Below are positions 13,760-25,662 of a stretch of 64,000 nt of DNA, one piece after another. Under the pieces are notes generated by a model. That model saw nothing but the letters and a program-made list of their open reading frames with translations. It had not been told where the DNA came from and did no database searches. Position 1 is the first letter of the stretch. The number at the start of each line of letters is the position of its first letter. This stretch comes from Lucifuga dentata (lineage: Eukaryota > Chordata > Actinopteri > Ophidiiformes > Bythitidae). The stretch spans positions 62,001 to 126,000 of the forward strand of contig VXCM01000987.1 of NCBI GenBank assembly GCA_014773175.1. Direction: 5' to 3'. The translations under genes were made by a program, and so were the position numbers.

Positions 13760-14500
13760 CCCATACACAGATTGATTTTATGGAGGTTAATTACAAATGG
13801 CAGGATTGGCTTTAAAAATAAAAGTACGAATGAAATCCTGACGCAATATTTCATCTTAGCCAAGCCCGCACAATGCCTAATAAAAAAATCGAATGCATCA
13901 GCATGCATCCTGTACAGCTCAAATGGCAGCTTCACGCCTCCACACTTACTCCATCAGTATACAAAGCATTGGACAAGAGGCTCTAGAATCAAAAGTCATA
14001 CGGGACTCCATCACAGAAGCGTTGAAGACATGCAAGTACCTTTCTCACATTTTAAATAAACCATCCCTTCTGTCAGAGCAGGGAGAAAGGGGGCATTGCA
14101 TAGAGAGATTTCAGATCCACAGAAAGAGAACGAGATATGTAATGTCACTGCCAGGCTACCAGGAGACTCCTGTCTTTTTAATCAAAGGCCCCAATTGTAA
14201 TGTCCGCAAGCCTCTGCTTGTTCATTTGCCGTGGTCCTTGCAGAGAATTGCAAAACTGCTGGCATACTGAAAGCTCTCGCGCTCTCTGTGCTTGGAGTCT
14301 CTGTAGATCATCTTTGATTGACCCAATTAGGTGAGTCCACTGGGTGATCCTTGCTGCTTATTAGTGTTTCACATTGGCTTAATCACTGGATGCAGTACGT
14401 GAATGAGGTGCAGAGCAACCATGGCACGGGGCTGACACAGATCTCCTTTCAAGTGCAAATGAAACCAACAGTAACCTGCGTTCAAGTCAGCAACTACTTG
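13760..14500. other. candidate conserved noncoding element cluster
   Basis: This is the longest block of complex, low-repeat sequence in the first 20 kb. It contains GGTTAATTACAAATGG near 13784, a PBX/HOX-type TGATTGAC at 14315-14322, and CAATTAG directly after it at 14324-14330. A 125-codon open frame (13893-14270, plus) crosses the block together with a 95-codon frame in another phase. Neither shows a known domain or splice-site logic, so I do not call a gene. High complexity, homeodomain-type sites and absence of coding structure fit a developmental enhancer, but conservation itself cannot be seen from one sequence. Confidence 0.3.
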
Positions 14501-15376
14501 GAGTTCATATTAAAAAAAAATCTTTATGCAATTTCGTAGGTCATTGATTTGGAATGCATTTAAGAAGCCTCTTGTAATAGGGCTATTGTTTGAAATTCAA
14601 TATATTAAATTTTAGGCAAGCAAGTAAATCTCCAACAAATCTAAATTTCTCCCAGTGACAGTTTTAAATGTGTATCAGCTAACACTTATGTGCATTATTT
14701 AAAATTCACAGTTTTGTTGACATCCGTTTAAGACGTACTGTAAGAACTAATATATTATAAGCTGAGCTAGAGAGAAATTGAATGTGAAAGAAGTGAGCAG
14801 TAGAGCATTGTGCTACAGATGCAGGTTAACTCCCTTGAGTGACGAATGGAGGGGAAAAGGTAATTTGTGAAGAAACCTAGCTGCCAGGATAATGAAGAGT
14901 TTGTTCCTTTGTTGATTTTCCCTGAAGTAGCTCCCAGTCAGAAGTCGTAAGAGAACAGAGCTTATAGTGACATCTTGACTGGCAATCAGGGAGAGGGAGT
15001 CCATTTGTGAAAATTTGTATTTAAAATAAAGAATATCATATTTTGATATGAATTATCTGCCATTTGGAAAGGTAATTCCTTTTTTCAGCATGACACTGCT
15101 GCCTTTGGGCCTAAAGTATGACAGTATTTGTAAATAGATTAAACTTTGATGAAGCAAGGGAGAAGGCATAACATAACCTAGACAATAGTTCCTTAAAAAA
15201 AAGAAAAGAAAAGAAAAAAAAGTAAGTTTTGTGCTGCTTGTTTGAATGTGACTGATTTGCAGAAATTTAACCCAGTGTTTTAGAATATTGTGACTTAATA
15301 ATTATATGAGCATTATCTAATAGTTATGTCTCTCTAAAGAATGAAGCTTGTAAAAGTTAAATATGGTGATATGTTA

Positions 15377-15380
<4 letters not shown>

Positions 15381-15429
<49 letters not shown>

Positions 15430-15435
15430 TGTGTG
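15381..15435 (+). repeat. (GT)n microsatellite
   Basis: A GT array with one GTAT interruption near its 3' end. The flanks (14501-15380) are AT-rich with nothing recognised except a small AAAAG-type patch near 15196-15221. Confidence 0.97.
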
Positions 15436-15517
15436 GTGTAGGTTTAGTTACAGACACAGGTAAGCAAATGCAATAAGGCTCAAATAATTATAGAAGATAT
15501 TTCTTTCCAAGGTGTGT

Positions 15518-15521
15518 TTAA
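15518..15521. repeat. left TTAA target-site duplication of MITE A copy 1
   Basis: TTAA directly abuts the first base of the element and is repeated at 16111-16114 after its last base. Confidence 0.8.
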
Positions 15522-16110
15522 GGGACCATACCAGTGATCGTGCATGTTTGAGCCCAGAATTTATAATCCACATACATGTCACGTTACCAGCAACCATTTC
15601 TCAAAATATACTACTTTTGCAGTAAATTTTAGATTTTTTTTTTCCTACCGTCCAGCCAGCCACTGACTTCAGTTCATTTCGGTATGCTACAAAAATCAAC
15701 TCATAGAGACTTGAATTGCACTTGAGATATACTGTATAATCTATTGTAAAGGATACTGTGTCTTGGGTTTTTTTGTCGAAGTAACTTTATGTAACCAACC
15801 CAAAATGGAGCTGCATGGAAGACAATGTATACTATATCTCCGCCGGGGAATATAGTCCAAGGAGAAGACAGTTTTTACCAAGAAATTAAAATGAGCTTCC
15901 CTTCTACAATCCTACACAAGTGTTAGAAGGTGAAACATTGAATTTTAAGGTGGGTGCAATTCCTGAACATTTGATTTTGAAAGATATGGGAATTTGAAAA
16001 AATAACAGGAAAACTAAAATCCGGTTTAATGTTTTGGAAATTGTCAGTAATGTAACATGTATGCGGGTTGTATAATGAGCTCAAACATGCATGTTCACCA
16101 GCATGGTCCT
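15522..16110 (+). mobile_element. MITE family A, copy 1 (589 bp, TTAA target duplication)
   Basis: This nonautonomous DNA transposon begins GGGACCATACC and ends GCATGGTCCT. The two ends are inverted repeats that align for about 85-120 bp, including the words GCATGTTTGAGC and ACATGT(T/C)AC(G/A)TTA. TTAA flanks both sides (15518-15521 and 16111-16114). The body has no significant open frame. The same body words (for example GGGAATATAGTCC and GAAGACAG) recur in the same order in the copy at 49658-50233 and in reverse in the copy at 46175-46752. The 4-bp TTAA duplication is what piggyBac-type transposases leave, but no autonomous partner is in the window. Confidence 0.88.
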
Positions 16111-17208
16111 TTAAAGCTCTAAAATGATGTAATTATATTATTAGGTGGAGGACAATGTTTAGAGCACTTGTTGCAGCTTGGGTGTCTGCAGCAATGATCT
16201 CTCCTACTCCCTTCATACAGTATGAGGGCAAATTAGTAAAATGTCACATTTTATGATGTACGAGTTGGAATGGCTGGGAAACAACAGTTACACTGGCTGA
16301 TATTCAGATACTAATCTGATTTAATTGTACATATGAACAGTTTAGAGAAGATTGGATTTTATGTGATTTTTACTGCTTACATCTTCACTGATATGTGCTA
16401 CATGTGAGCAAAGAGGAACTGGGTCACTTGTACCTGACTGTAAAAATGTAGCATTAAAATCCATTTCAGAATGTCTGAATTGTTTTTCCATTCATGTATA
16501 GTATATTTGGGATACACTGTCCTTTTTGTGGCACCAGAGAAAAGCACAGTTTTCGGCTTTGTCTGAAATCCTTATGTATTTTATGCTCTGCATGTTTATT
16601 TTATTGTATTTAATAAGGTGTTGACTGAGCTGAGGCATCATGGCCATTGCCCCCAGCATTCTTTATGTGCTCAATGCAGAGAGAAAGTTCAAAAAAAGCC
16701 TTTGAAATTCTCTTTTCAAAAATATATGCTGTTGTATATTGTACCAATGAGCCTGGGGAAGTGAGGCTATATACATTCATCTAGAGTGAGTCGCTTAATT
16801 TCCAAGCACAGTCCAATGTAAAGCCCCTCAGTGATACTGCAGTGTATAAATTTCATATAATCTCTCATATACTTCACTGTGTGATAAGATATTAATGATG
16901 GAAAGATGGTTGTGTGTTATGAGCAGTAGATGTGAAAATGAAATGAATTATTTAAAGTGTTATGAAGCAGGTGTGAGCTAATGATTCAGATCACTGGATG
17001 GTATCTGTATTTTGAATATTCCATTCAGCCATTTTGTCATTGTTTTGCTTTAATAATATTAACTTCTGTGATATATTTCTTCATGCTGTGCAATTGAAGT
17101 TAGAAGTTCTCAAAATTTCTTGTAATTTTGAAGATGAAGCACACAACACAATGCTCCTCTATAGGAGAAAATTCAGGTTCATTTTATGCTCATAAAAACC
17201 CTTGAAGG
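16111..17208. other. AT-rich noncoding stretch
   Basis: After the right TTAA of the MITE (16111-16114) the sequence is AT-rich with short open frames only and no recognisable element. Confidence 0.55.
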
Positions 17209-17400
17209 GCATTTTGACACCTATATGGTGTAGTTTGGTTCAGTCAGACCAGGGTTCGTTTCCCCCTTTGGTAAAGGTTAGTTTGAGCATGATCCAGCAA
17301 ATACTCTCAGGTGATTTGAATGGTCAGAATGGTCCCAAATGAACTCTGGAACCCATCTTTTCATTGACCTATTGATTGCTCTAGAACCGAAGAGGGCTAG
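17209..17400 (+). mobile_element. possible degraded MITE fragment
   Basis: The stretch GGTTCAGTCAGACCAGGGTT followed by TCGTTTCCCCC and further on GTCCCAAATGAACTCTGGA resembles, from memory, a fish MITE type rich in GGTTC and GGACC-like words. A loosely complementary region (GAACTTAACCAAGAG, then CAATCGAGTC) lies near 17820-17855 and could be the far end of a roughly 650 bp element. Both ends are too decayed to define borders or a target duplication, so this is tentative. Confidence 0.3.
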
Positions 17401-18489
17401 GTGTGTGTGGTTAATGTTAACCTACTGTTTTGAATACACATGGCAAATCAAATGGATGTTGTGAAAAGGTCATTAAAAAAAAATGGCCATATGTGCTCAA
17501 TATGCACTCCATTCTGCTGTTTGGTAGTCTGAAAAAAATATGTCTTCCTCACATCGTATGAAGCAATGTGCTGTTTTCCAGATGTTGTGCTGAAATCAAA
17601 ATCAAGTGCTCTGCTGGCATCGTTTTGCTTGATAAATAGTCCAAATGTTGATCACGACTAGAAAAGTACTCACTTCTGCTCCATCCCAAACTATCCCGAC
17701 ATGGTATGTTCTTCCTGCTTTGATTTTGTCTCTCCTGTCCTCAGACACTTCTGTCCAATGAGCAGAGTGGATGTTCTCACATGGCTCTTGTTGATATATT
17801 TTGGTTAGTTTACTGTGTAGAACTTAACCAAGAGTACGTCCCACAATCGAGTCCCTGATTTGTAACAAAGAAAATGAACTGCAGGTCTGAAAACACTCAA
17901 AAACTCATTTGTTTTTTTAACTCATGTAAATGTTTTATCACCAAGCTAATATGTTTTATGCCTTTATTCCTGAAAATAAATGTAGTTTTTACAGGACAGT
18001 GATTATATATCATATTCTCAGCTCAGCTCTTTGGTTCCCAGTTCAACTATTACATATTGAGTGCAATCACATGCATACTTGATGAAATGCGCGTGGTAAG
18101 CGGAGCCACAACTGACAATAGTTGCACACAGGATGTTCAGTGTTTGTACAGGAGTGCTTAAATATTTCACATGTAGAGCGGAGATGTAGACAGGTGTCGT
18201 TTTAACAAGCAGCATGTGCCTAAACACATCCCTTAAGTGAGATGAAGTCAGAAACACATCAGGATCTCCATCTGTCATAAAGAGATGGATGCCGGCCTGG
18301 TGGAGCTCACACAGGTAGAGTGTAAATCAATAATAACACTCTCTATGCATGAATAATGTGCTGTCAAACCTCATGATGGTGCAACATCCTCATTTATTCC
18401 CAATCAAATTTAATTAGAAGTTGGACAGACTTCATGATTCACTTCCTGCAAGCACATTATTCGGAGCTTTAGCGAAGTTGGTAGAGCTC

Positions 18490-18524
18490 AAAAAAAAAAA
18501 AAAAAANAAAAAAAAAAAAAAAAA
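18490..18524 (+). repeat. poly(A) with one-base gap (N at 18507)
   Basis: Seventeen A residues lie on each side of a single N. The equal halves suggest one homopolymer entered twice at a contig join. The interval 17401-18489 is otherwise noncoding with nothing recognised. Confidence 0.95.
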
Positions 18525-19009
18525 GCTGTAATAAATACTGCAGAGGAATGGTTTTTCACTTTCTGAAAACATTGATTTGTACGGATGTTTTTATTGGTAT
18601 TATGACTTACACATCAAAAAGGGCCCATGAGGGATCTATGATTCTGTTTATTGATGAATGAAATGTTAAAGTAACCAATTCCAAAAGCTGCCAACAGCCA
18701 TATAGATCTGTTTCTGAGGCTGAGTCTGACATTTAGAAAACATATTCTTTAATAATACTTTCTTTTCTAGACAGAACTGAAAATGTTTGTTGTATCTTAA
18801 AAGGAGCTAGATTCCTGAGGGAATAAATAAACAGCTCAGTGTGAGCATGGTCTGGAATGACTTATCATGATCCTGTTAAATCTTTGAAACAACCATAAGC
18901 ACCATAAGTTTATATAAATGTATACGTATTAACTTCACTTTGACATGTAGGGAAATTTAAAAAGTAGTGGCTATAGGAGAACTTTTTCTCCTGCATTATC
19001 AAAATCAAT

Positions 19010-19041
19010 AAAAAAAAAAAAAAAANAAAAAAAAAAAAAAA
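19010..19041 (+). repeat. poly(A) with one-base gap (N at 19026)
   Basis: Sixteen and fifteen A residues flank a single N, the same pattern as at 18507. Confidence 0.95.
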
Positions 19042-19142
19042 TACAAAATGTTGCAACAGTGTAATGCTAAAGTAATCAGTTGCTGTTGTTGTTCCCACAT
19101 TGCAGGTCCCACAGGTCAGGAACTTTCACTTATTTTCTCTGA

Positions 19143-19166
19143 TTTTTTTTTTTTTTTTTTTTTTTT
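19143..19166 (+). repeat. poly(T) run, 24 bases
   Basis: Uninterrupted T homopolymer; the sequence to 19500 is otherwise AT-rich and unremarkable. Confidence 0.97.
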
Positions 19167-19499
19167 GTGTTGCTCTTTTGTAATTGTGCACTCAGCCGTA
19201 GTACTTCTTTTGAGTTGTTTTTATTTTTTATGCGAACCAATTACAGTCATTGCTAATGAAAAGATAACATATATCACCTCCTGTGCACCAATTAATATTA
19301 ACCTGAAGGGAAAAAAACTATAACAGCAATTTAAAACCTTTCATGAACTTAGTGTAGGTTGAATAAAGATCATGTCAATCAGCAGTTTTGAGCAGAAAAA
19401 TGTAATTATAAATTTGTGTCGTATTGTTATTTGAACTATTATCTATATTTAAGGTTACACTGTTAGCTTAAAATATCATCCATATCCAAAATAAAATAA

Positions 19500-20160
19500 A
19501 TCACCCATGCTCTGTTTGCTACCCATAATGCTGTCTGTCAGAGCTGTGACGCCCTCTCACAGTTGTCACAAGTGCTCTGTCTTGTGTCTCCCCTCAGACT
19601 GCATTAGTGTCAGCGTGCATTCTGTTCTGCTCATTGTGTGTAATCATTGCTTTGTCTCTGGTGCCCTGACACACACCTCACTGCATGCAACTTCCGCAGT
19701 CCCACCGGTCCCCCGCCACCAAATCTCTCGCTGTCCTCTGTGCCACTGAGCTGCACTCGCCCCACACCTAAAGGGATTGCTGTCACACTGAAAAGGCCAG
19801 GCTTGCTATGCCTGACAACTTGCATATGTGTACACTAAGATGCAAATGTTTCCCTACAGATATTGTTTTGTCACTTAATGGTGACCCCCACTTGTGCGCC
19901 ATTAACAGCGAGGCATTCTGCAGTCTCACAGAAACAAGGCATTTTTGCAAACTCGTCCCCATTGGACATTTTCAATACTTGTCCTTCTTGTTATCTATGT
20001 GCCATTGTATGCTGCACAAACCCATTTTCTGCTTTATTCTTCCCCCTCTGCATGATATTGCTGGGAACCCGTAGGGGGGCGACAAGAGCCCTTCACTGCT
20101 TTCTCCCTGAAAACTTTCTGCTTTTGTCTGTGGTCTTATTTGTGCGTTAAGATGACACCT
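19500..20160. other. GC-richer complex block, candidate conserved noncoding element
   Basis: This roughly 650-base block has clearly higher C content on the plus strand than its flanks and no simple repeats. It includes an octamer ATGCAAAT at 19840-19847. Several overlapping open frames of 63-95 codons occur in different phases on both strands, without a domain or consistent splice sites, which argues against a gene. A regulatory or structural role is possible but unproven. Confidence 0.25.
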
Positions 20161-21724
20161 GGGATTAATCCTGAGGGGGTTTGATATAAATGGAATTCAA
20201 ATTAACTGGATTAAATGCTATAATCATAACCGCCATAATAACTATTACAACTTTGGTTATGTTTTGATCATGTCCCCCATTTTATTAGACTTTTTTTTTA
20301 TCAGCTCTGAATAAAAGAACATATTTTGGACTAAAGCTGTTACATTAAATCAGTTCCTAGATAGCAAATGCCCTGCAAAAATACAATGTAAGCAAGATTA
20401 CTTTTTAACTCAAGCACTGCAAATTTACAAACTTAATAAAATTGATGTGACCTGAAAAACATCAGCAAAAACTCATATTGCATTTGAAATAATTTATTTT
20501 AAATATGAACAGTAATAAATCATGTGTTCTACTTTCTATTTCTGCGTGCAACATATGAACCATATGGTACCATATTCTTTTGCTGGCACATAAGGGATTG
20601 GCCTGTCTCCATGGCGCACACAGTTTACCCTGTTACCTGTCACTACCTCAGCTCTGAGACGCTTCATGTCAGCAGTCACTGTCACCAGTCACATGATTAT
20701 GAATAAATTCTACTGGTAACGCTTTGAGCCTTTCACTTGTCTGGGTGGTGTGCAGAAAAAGCTGTCATGACACCCTTTCGAGTTTCATTTTTGGAAACAA
20801 TCATTGGCCAAGATTTTGTAACATGTCTGCATTATTATTGTAATTTAAAACCTGTAAACTGTTGACAACAGCAACAAAGACATAATGGCATTGCAAACCA
20901 TTATCAATAAAAACACTCTTGAGTTTTTAGCTTGATAAGGTTGGCTCGTCCTTGAAAGTTAATAACTGTCATTACATTGTCTAAAGAAATGCATTTCTGC
21001 AATGCAGGGATTTCAAGTTGTTTTGCACACATTTTATGCGTGCCAACATCAAGTTCAGTGCTTGGAGCATGGGTAAGTAAGGCTTTGTTGTTGTCATCTT
21101 GAGAAATGTTCACTAAAGGTCAGAAAGAGTAATTGAATGTATTCCACTTTTCCATAAGAGTGCTCTACAGCAGTGAGAGGCCTTGTCTCCATTTTATGCA
21201 TAAAGTTGAGGATGTGTCGAGGGGAAAAAAAGTATGTTGTCTGTTGACACTTTGCTGCTTTCAAGGACATGCCATACATAACACATAAATACCTGAGGGG
21301 ATATGTTTTTTCCTTAACAGTACATCGTTTATAGTATATAGACTGAAGTGCATCCTGTTTCCTCCCCCACACTATCTTTTTAATTAATTGTGAAGACTAT
21401 GATACTTGCATACTTATGCAGCCGCAATTTCTAAATAGGTAGAGGAGAGCAGAGAAGCCATATGGTGTTGTCTGACATGAAGAAATTAGGCCACCAATGC
21501 TGTCTGTTCATTGTCATCAACCTGGCCACCTGCTTTGCTTCTGCAGCGGGTAAACTGGTGTAGACCCCCTCCCACTTCCACCTCCACAGGCCAACTTGTT
21601 ATATCTTTATAATACAAACCCAAACTATTCAGGTTCAGCTCAACTTTTGATACAAATTAGCCAGAAATGCCAGTGGAGCTTGTCTGGCTTTGCTCCAGTG
21701 GGTTTGGAAGTTTTGCTCGGATTT
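20161..21724. other. AT-rich noncoding stretch
   Basis: Only short frames are seen (a 92-codon minus frame at 21094-21372 is the longest). No element is recognised. Confidence 0.55.
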
Positions 21725-21888
21725 AAAAGTAAACAGATATGTTTGCTAGCGGCTTGGTCATTGTGATACAGATGGTTAGATTGGCCTCTGCCATATCCTC
21801 TTAGGTGTGTCCTTGATGCAGGGATTCTGGTTGGTAGTGCCAAAGCCCACACACTTGGTAGCCTTACTTTTAAAATGGCTTCCAACCA
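21725..21888 (+). repeat. unclassified dispersed repeat B, copy 1 (partial)
   Basis: This segment aligns by eye with 22380-22555. Shared words in order include GATATGTTTG / GCTATGTTTG, ATACAGAT(G/A)GTT, CCTCTG(C/T)C, TGTGTCCTTGA and GTGCCAAAGCCCAC, then TTCCAAC near the end. It covers only the 3' part of the longer copy. No target duplication or terminal structure was found. Confidence 0.65.
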
Positions 21889-22239
21889 GCATTTTTATTT
21901 CTTTTTTTTTTATTATTTCAAAGCTCCTTGTCAACATTGTGTATAAATAAGAAATTGTTTACATTCCTCTGAGACATATTATTGTTCACATTTCACCAAG
22001 CCGACCTCACTTCCAGCCTGCCTTGCTACTCTTTGTTTGCAATGTCATCATTTACACAAATTTACTAAGTTGTGAAATACTAGTGAGAAAACATATGGTG
22101 CAACTAAAGCTCAACCTATCAGCCAGCAGACATTTACTTAGGTCACATTACAAGCTGCCAGCATCCACTCAGAACAGACACATTTAAAGCAGACATCAGT
22201 GCTGAGAGAAGAACCTCCAGGGACAGAAAGGCAGCCTTT

Positions 22240-22556
22240 CTGAGACACTTAATTTTTTTTGTGTGTCTAAATTTTTAATCATTGTGCTCTAGACTCAGTG
22301 AGGCTCCGTAGTTTCACTGATCTACTGTGGAGAAAACTGTTATATCCATTTGGCAACAACTTACAGGCTACACCCAGCTGCTATGTTTGTGGCTTTTCTA
22401 TGATAATACAGATAGTTTTTTCAATTGTCCTCTGTCGTATCAGCTTAGTCTGTGTCCTTGACTTTTGGACGCTAGCAAAAAGTGCCAAAGCCCACTCAAC
22501 TCCAGCCAGATTTACTCTCAAATCTCTTTCCAACTCAAATTTAACCCTTTATTGAA
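22240..22556 (+). repeat. unclassified dispersed repeat B, copy 2 (longest)
   Basis: Its left half matches the copy at 24215-24375 (CATTGTGCT, AGGCTCC / TGGCTCC, CATTTGGCA(A/G), AACTTACAGGC, ACACCCAGCTGC / ACACGAAGCTGC). Its right half matches 21725-21888. This copy therefore bridges the other two and defines the family. An 85-codon frame within it shows no domain. Superfamily is unknown. Confidence 0.7.
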
Positions 22557-22937
22557 GTCCAACATATTTTTTTCTATTTTTACCAAAAATGCCAAAATGG
22601 AATTATTGCCATATTATTCCTTCACATTATCCATAATATAGCTAAATTTACTGATCCATATCACCCACCCCGTGTGTAATGTCATCTTTCAGGATTTTAT
22701 CTGCTTTGATTTATAGGATAATAGTTAACACTATTGCCTTGTAAACATTCTTTAATGTATTATTGCTTTGATCTGTCACAAAGACCTAAAGAGGCTCGCC
22801 AGAACCCTTTGGTCCAGACAGAAGGGGTATTGACACACATCTCACCCACTGGGTTGAAACAGTTGAAAAGGTCTCTCAGTTGATTTGGCCACATCAACTG
22901 TCAACAAGTTCCCTAGGCCTTTGCTTGAACCACTAAC
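22557..22937. other. noncoding stretch, nothing recognised
   Basis: AT-rich sequence with no frame or repeat that I can support. Confidence 0.5.
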
Positions 22938-23411
22938 GTGCTGGATTCCAGCCTCAGTCTGTTTTTTTGTGGGGAGGTTTTTACTTGCTGCCGCCCCACA
23001 AAGCCCAAGGAAGGATTAAAGATTGATGAGAGCCCTCAGAATCAGTTTATTGCTCCAGAGATCCTCGCATGTGTTATGAATGGGAAGACTGTGTTGCTGT
23101 TTTGCCTCATAGAGGTTCATAAGGCTAGCACAGCAGTGAAGTGTTTGACAATCAAGGATAGATTGTTTTTTTGCAAAGCAGATAGCCTTTGGCTTGCTAG
23201 AAATCTGCAAGTAGCCAAGAATTCTGATGTGAAATGTGATGAAATGCTTAAGCTATCAGAAGAAGAAGCGTTTCACATTTCCACAGACTCATGCAGTTTG
23301 CCTGTCTTCAAAGCTGGTAAAAGCTGCTCTCACTTGCTCTTGCAGATAATACCTGGGACATCCAGAGTAACTTCTCACTTTTTCCTCTTTTCATGTGCTA
23401 TATTTGCCTGA
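22938..23411 (+). other. longest open frame in the window (157 codons), no recognised product
   Basis: The frame opens near a CTG codon rather than an ATG and ends at TGA. The translation starts with a hydrophobic Ser/Leu/Phe stretch and contains cysteines scattered without a known pattern. I recognise no domain, and neither end coincides with a convincing splice signal plus a partner exon. One or so frames of this length can be expected by chance in 64 kb of such DNA, so a gene is not claimed. Confidence 0.15.
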
Positions 23412-23828
23412 GCAGAACATGAAGTGTGTAAGTTCAGCTTCAGTGGATCAGGAATGTAGCACATTTTAATACAGTGGGGTTCAGATGTTATGTTTTCTTT
23501 CTGGACCTGTCTGAAAACAAAATGCACACAGTAGTTAGTGAGATTTTCACAGTGGGAAAAGATACAATAACCAGACTGATGTATCTTTTGCAGATCCATG
23601 AAGACAATATTGGGCATCAGTCACATAATAAAATTGTTGGTCATGTTTTGGACAAAAATACATTAAAAAAAAAAAAACTTCAAATAAAAATGTAATTTCT
23701 TTTCTTTGCACTTTTTGATAATCAATTATTTTTTGTACATTAATTCTTAAATTAAAGGCCAATCTTTTCTCTGAGTTTACCTGCTTTTGAATAGGTTTGT
23801 GTGGGACACTTTTCTTTAAGCATTTGAT

Positions 23829-24041
<213 letters not shown>

Positions 24042-24214
24042 TGAAAAAAAACTTCCACCCTGCTACAAAATTAATATTAATAATAATTTTTGTCTGTTAT
24101 GAACTTAATTTATCAACATTGTATATTGGTCTGCAGAAACTTATATGTCAAGGCTTAACAGATACATTTGAAGCAGATCAACCAAATAGAAAACACTTTG
24201 AGGACAAATAATAG

Positions 24215-24375
24215 ACTTTATTAAAACACTTAAATTTTTTGGCATTCAGTTTAATTTTTCATCATTGTGCTGCAGAACCAGCATGGCTCCCTAATTTAAC
24301 TGATGAGCAGTTTAGCAAAGTGCCATCTCCATTTGGCAGTAACTTACAGGCCACACGAAGCTGCATGCTCCAGCG
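24215..24375 (+). repeat. unclassified dispersed repeat B, copy 3 (partial)
   Basis: Matches the left half of the 22240-22556 copy (CACTTAA, TTTTTCATCATTGTGCT, GGCTCC, CATTTGGCAGTAACTTACAGGCC). It ends where the longer copy continues into its right half. Confidence 0.65.
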
Positions 24376-25109
24376 CAGGGTGAGGAGGGAGGGGGCCCGC
24401 TAACAACTCAGGGCTTTATTACCTGGAAAATTAATGATCTGCGAGACTAAGATATAATGGCTGCACCATCTGCAAGAAATCATCCTAGAAAAGGACCTAT
24501 CCCCTTTCCTATCTGTACCTGTCTATTCAGCCATGATACCTCAGCAATATAAATCAACGTGCTACTTCTTATTGTTACAATGAAGACACCACAGTTAGCA
24601 CGCAATGTTATGATTGATTACCTGTAATTATAGTTAGGCTGCTGCTTTCATATTTGTTTTGTAAGGTTGTTGATGCTTTTCTCTTGTGTTGTCTTGTTGT
24701 GATTCATGACAACATTTACTGACTGAAATTTGAAAATATGTGTTCAACGTGTATTATGTGTTCGAAAATATGTGTTCAAAAATATTTGGATGTGCACGGA
24801 AATTGACCTTTTGAGTGTGGATTTGTTACTGGGGAAAGACTGGAGCTCAATGAAGTTGTAATTGATGTCAGTACTGGTGCAGACCTCGTTTCTATGGGAT
24901 GGTAAAGCTGGGCTGTAGATGATTGGCTGCCAGAGCATTGGAATTAGCCAATAGAATCACTATGCTTTGTCTCCAGAGAGCGTGCGTATACCAATAGCGA
25001 GTCAAGAAACACCCCCTGTTGCATGGCTGAAGAATTTCCCCCTTGCTCTCCTGGCTCCATCTTTAGCCCTGCTGTTTCTCATGTCCACAGTTTGTAGAGA
25101 TTACGACCT
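24376..25109. other. noncoding stretch, nothing recognised
   Basis: Includes a short local repetition of the word AAATATGTGTTCAA near 24733-24780 (three imperfect copies) but no gene or transposon. Confidence 0.5.
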
Positions 25110-25480
25110 AACAGACCACAATGCTGAAAGGCCTTAGTGGGATTCTTCTTAACTGGGAGATTTAATTCCATAAATCTCACGGATCCTGTTGCCGGATTTT
25201 ATTCCACTCCTACTGTATGTTCATGATCTCTACTGTAGGCATTGTGAGCTCTGAGTGGTGATAAATGGCAGGATGAAATACAGTCATTTTCACCATGGCC
25301 TTTCACAGTGAAATTTGATAGGATTATGCAGATCAAACTGTGAGAACAGAGCCAAACTTCTTCCAGCCCTATTAATTGCCACATGAATCCACATTTGTGA
25401 AATTTGAACGGCAATAATTTTGTCCTTAGGAAGCCATTATAGATGAAATAAAGTATTAATAATTTGATAAATTCCATAAT
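25110..25480. other. candidate conserved noncoding element
   Basis: This is a complex block without simple repeats, containing TATTAATTGCC, TATTAATAATTTG and GCAATAATTTTG (homeodomain-type AT cores within mixed sequence). A 92-codon minus-strand frame has no domain. The call rests on texture only. Confidence 0.25.
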
Positions 25481-25619
25481 TGCCTAACAACTATTAAAAC
25501 ATTATAATGGATCCTTTGCAAGTTTTGTGGGGAGGAAATTATATAATTTAGGCAAGTCTGATTGCACCATAGGCAATATTTCTTCAAAAGCTGCTTTAAG
25601 ATATTACAGCTATAACTGC

Positions 25620-25662
25620 TTTTGTTGTTGTTGTGGTTGTTTGTTGTTGTTGTTGTTGTTGC
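25620..25662 (+). repeat. (GTT)n microsatellite, imperfect
   Basis: Two GTT arrays are separated by GTGGTTGTT. Translation as Cys or Leu runs is artefactual. The surrounding 25481-26658 shows nothing else. Confidence 0.95.

Noticed and set aside
13893..14270. 125-codon open frame as a gene
   Set aside because: No known domain, a competing frame in another phase, and no splice-site support. Kept only as part of a candidate noncoding element.
19840..19847. Octamer ATGCAAAT as a specific POU enhancer signal
   Set aside because: Several octamers occur in the window, as expected by chance in AT-rich DNA.
23471..23690. Tc1/mariner-type end (ACAGTGGGGTTC)
   Set aside because: No matching inverted end or TA duplication was found nearby.
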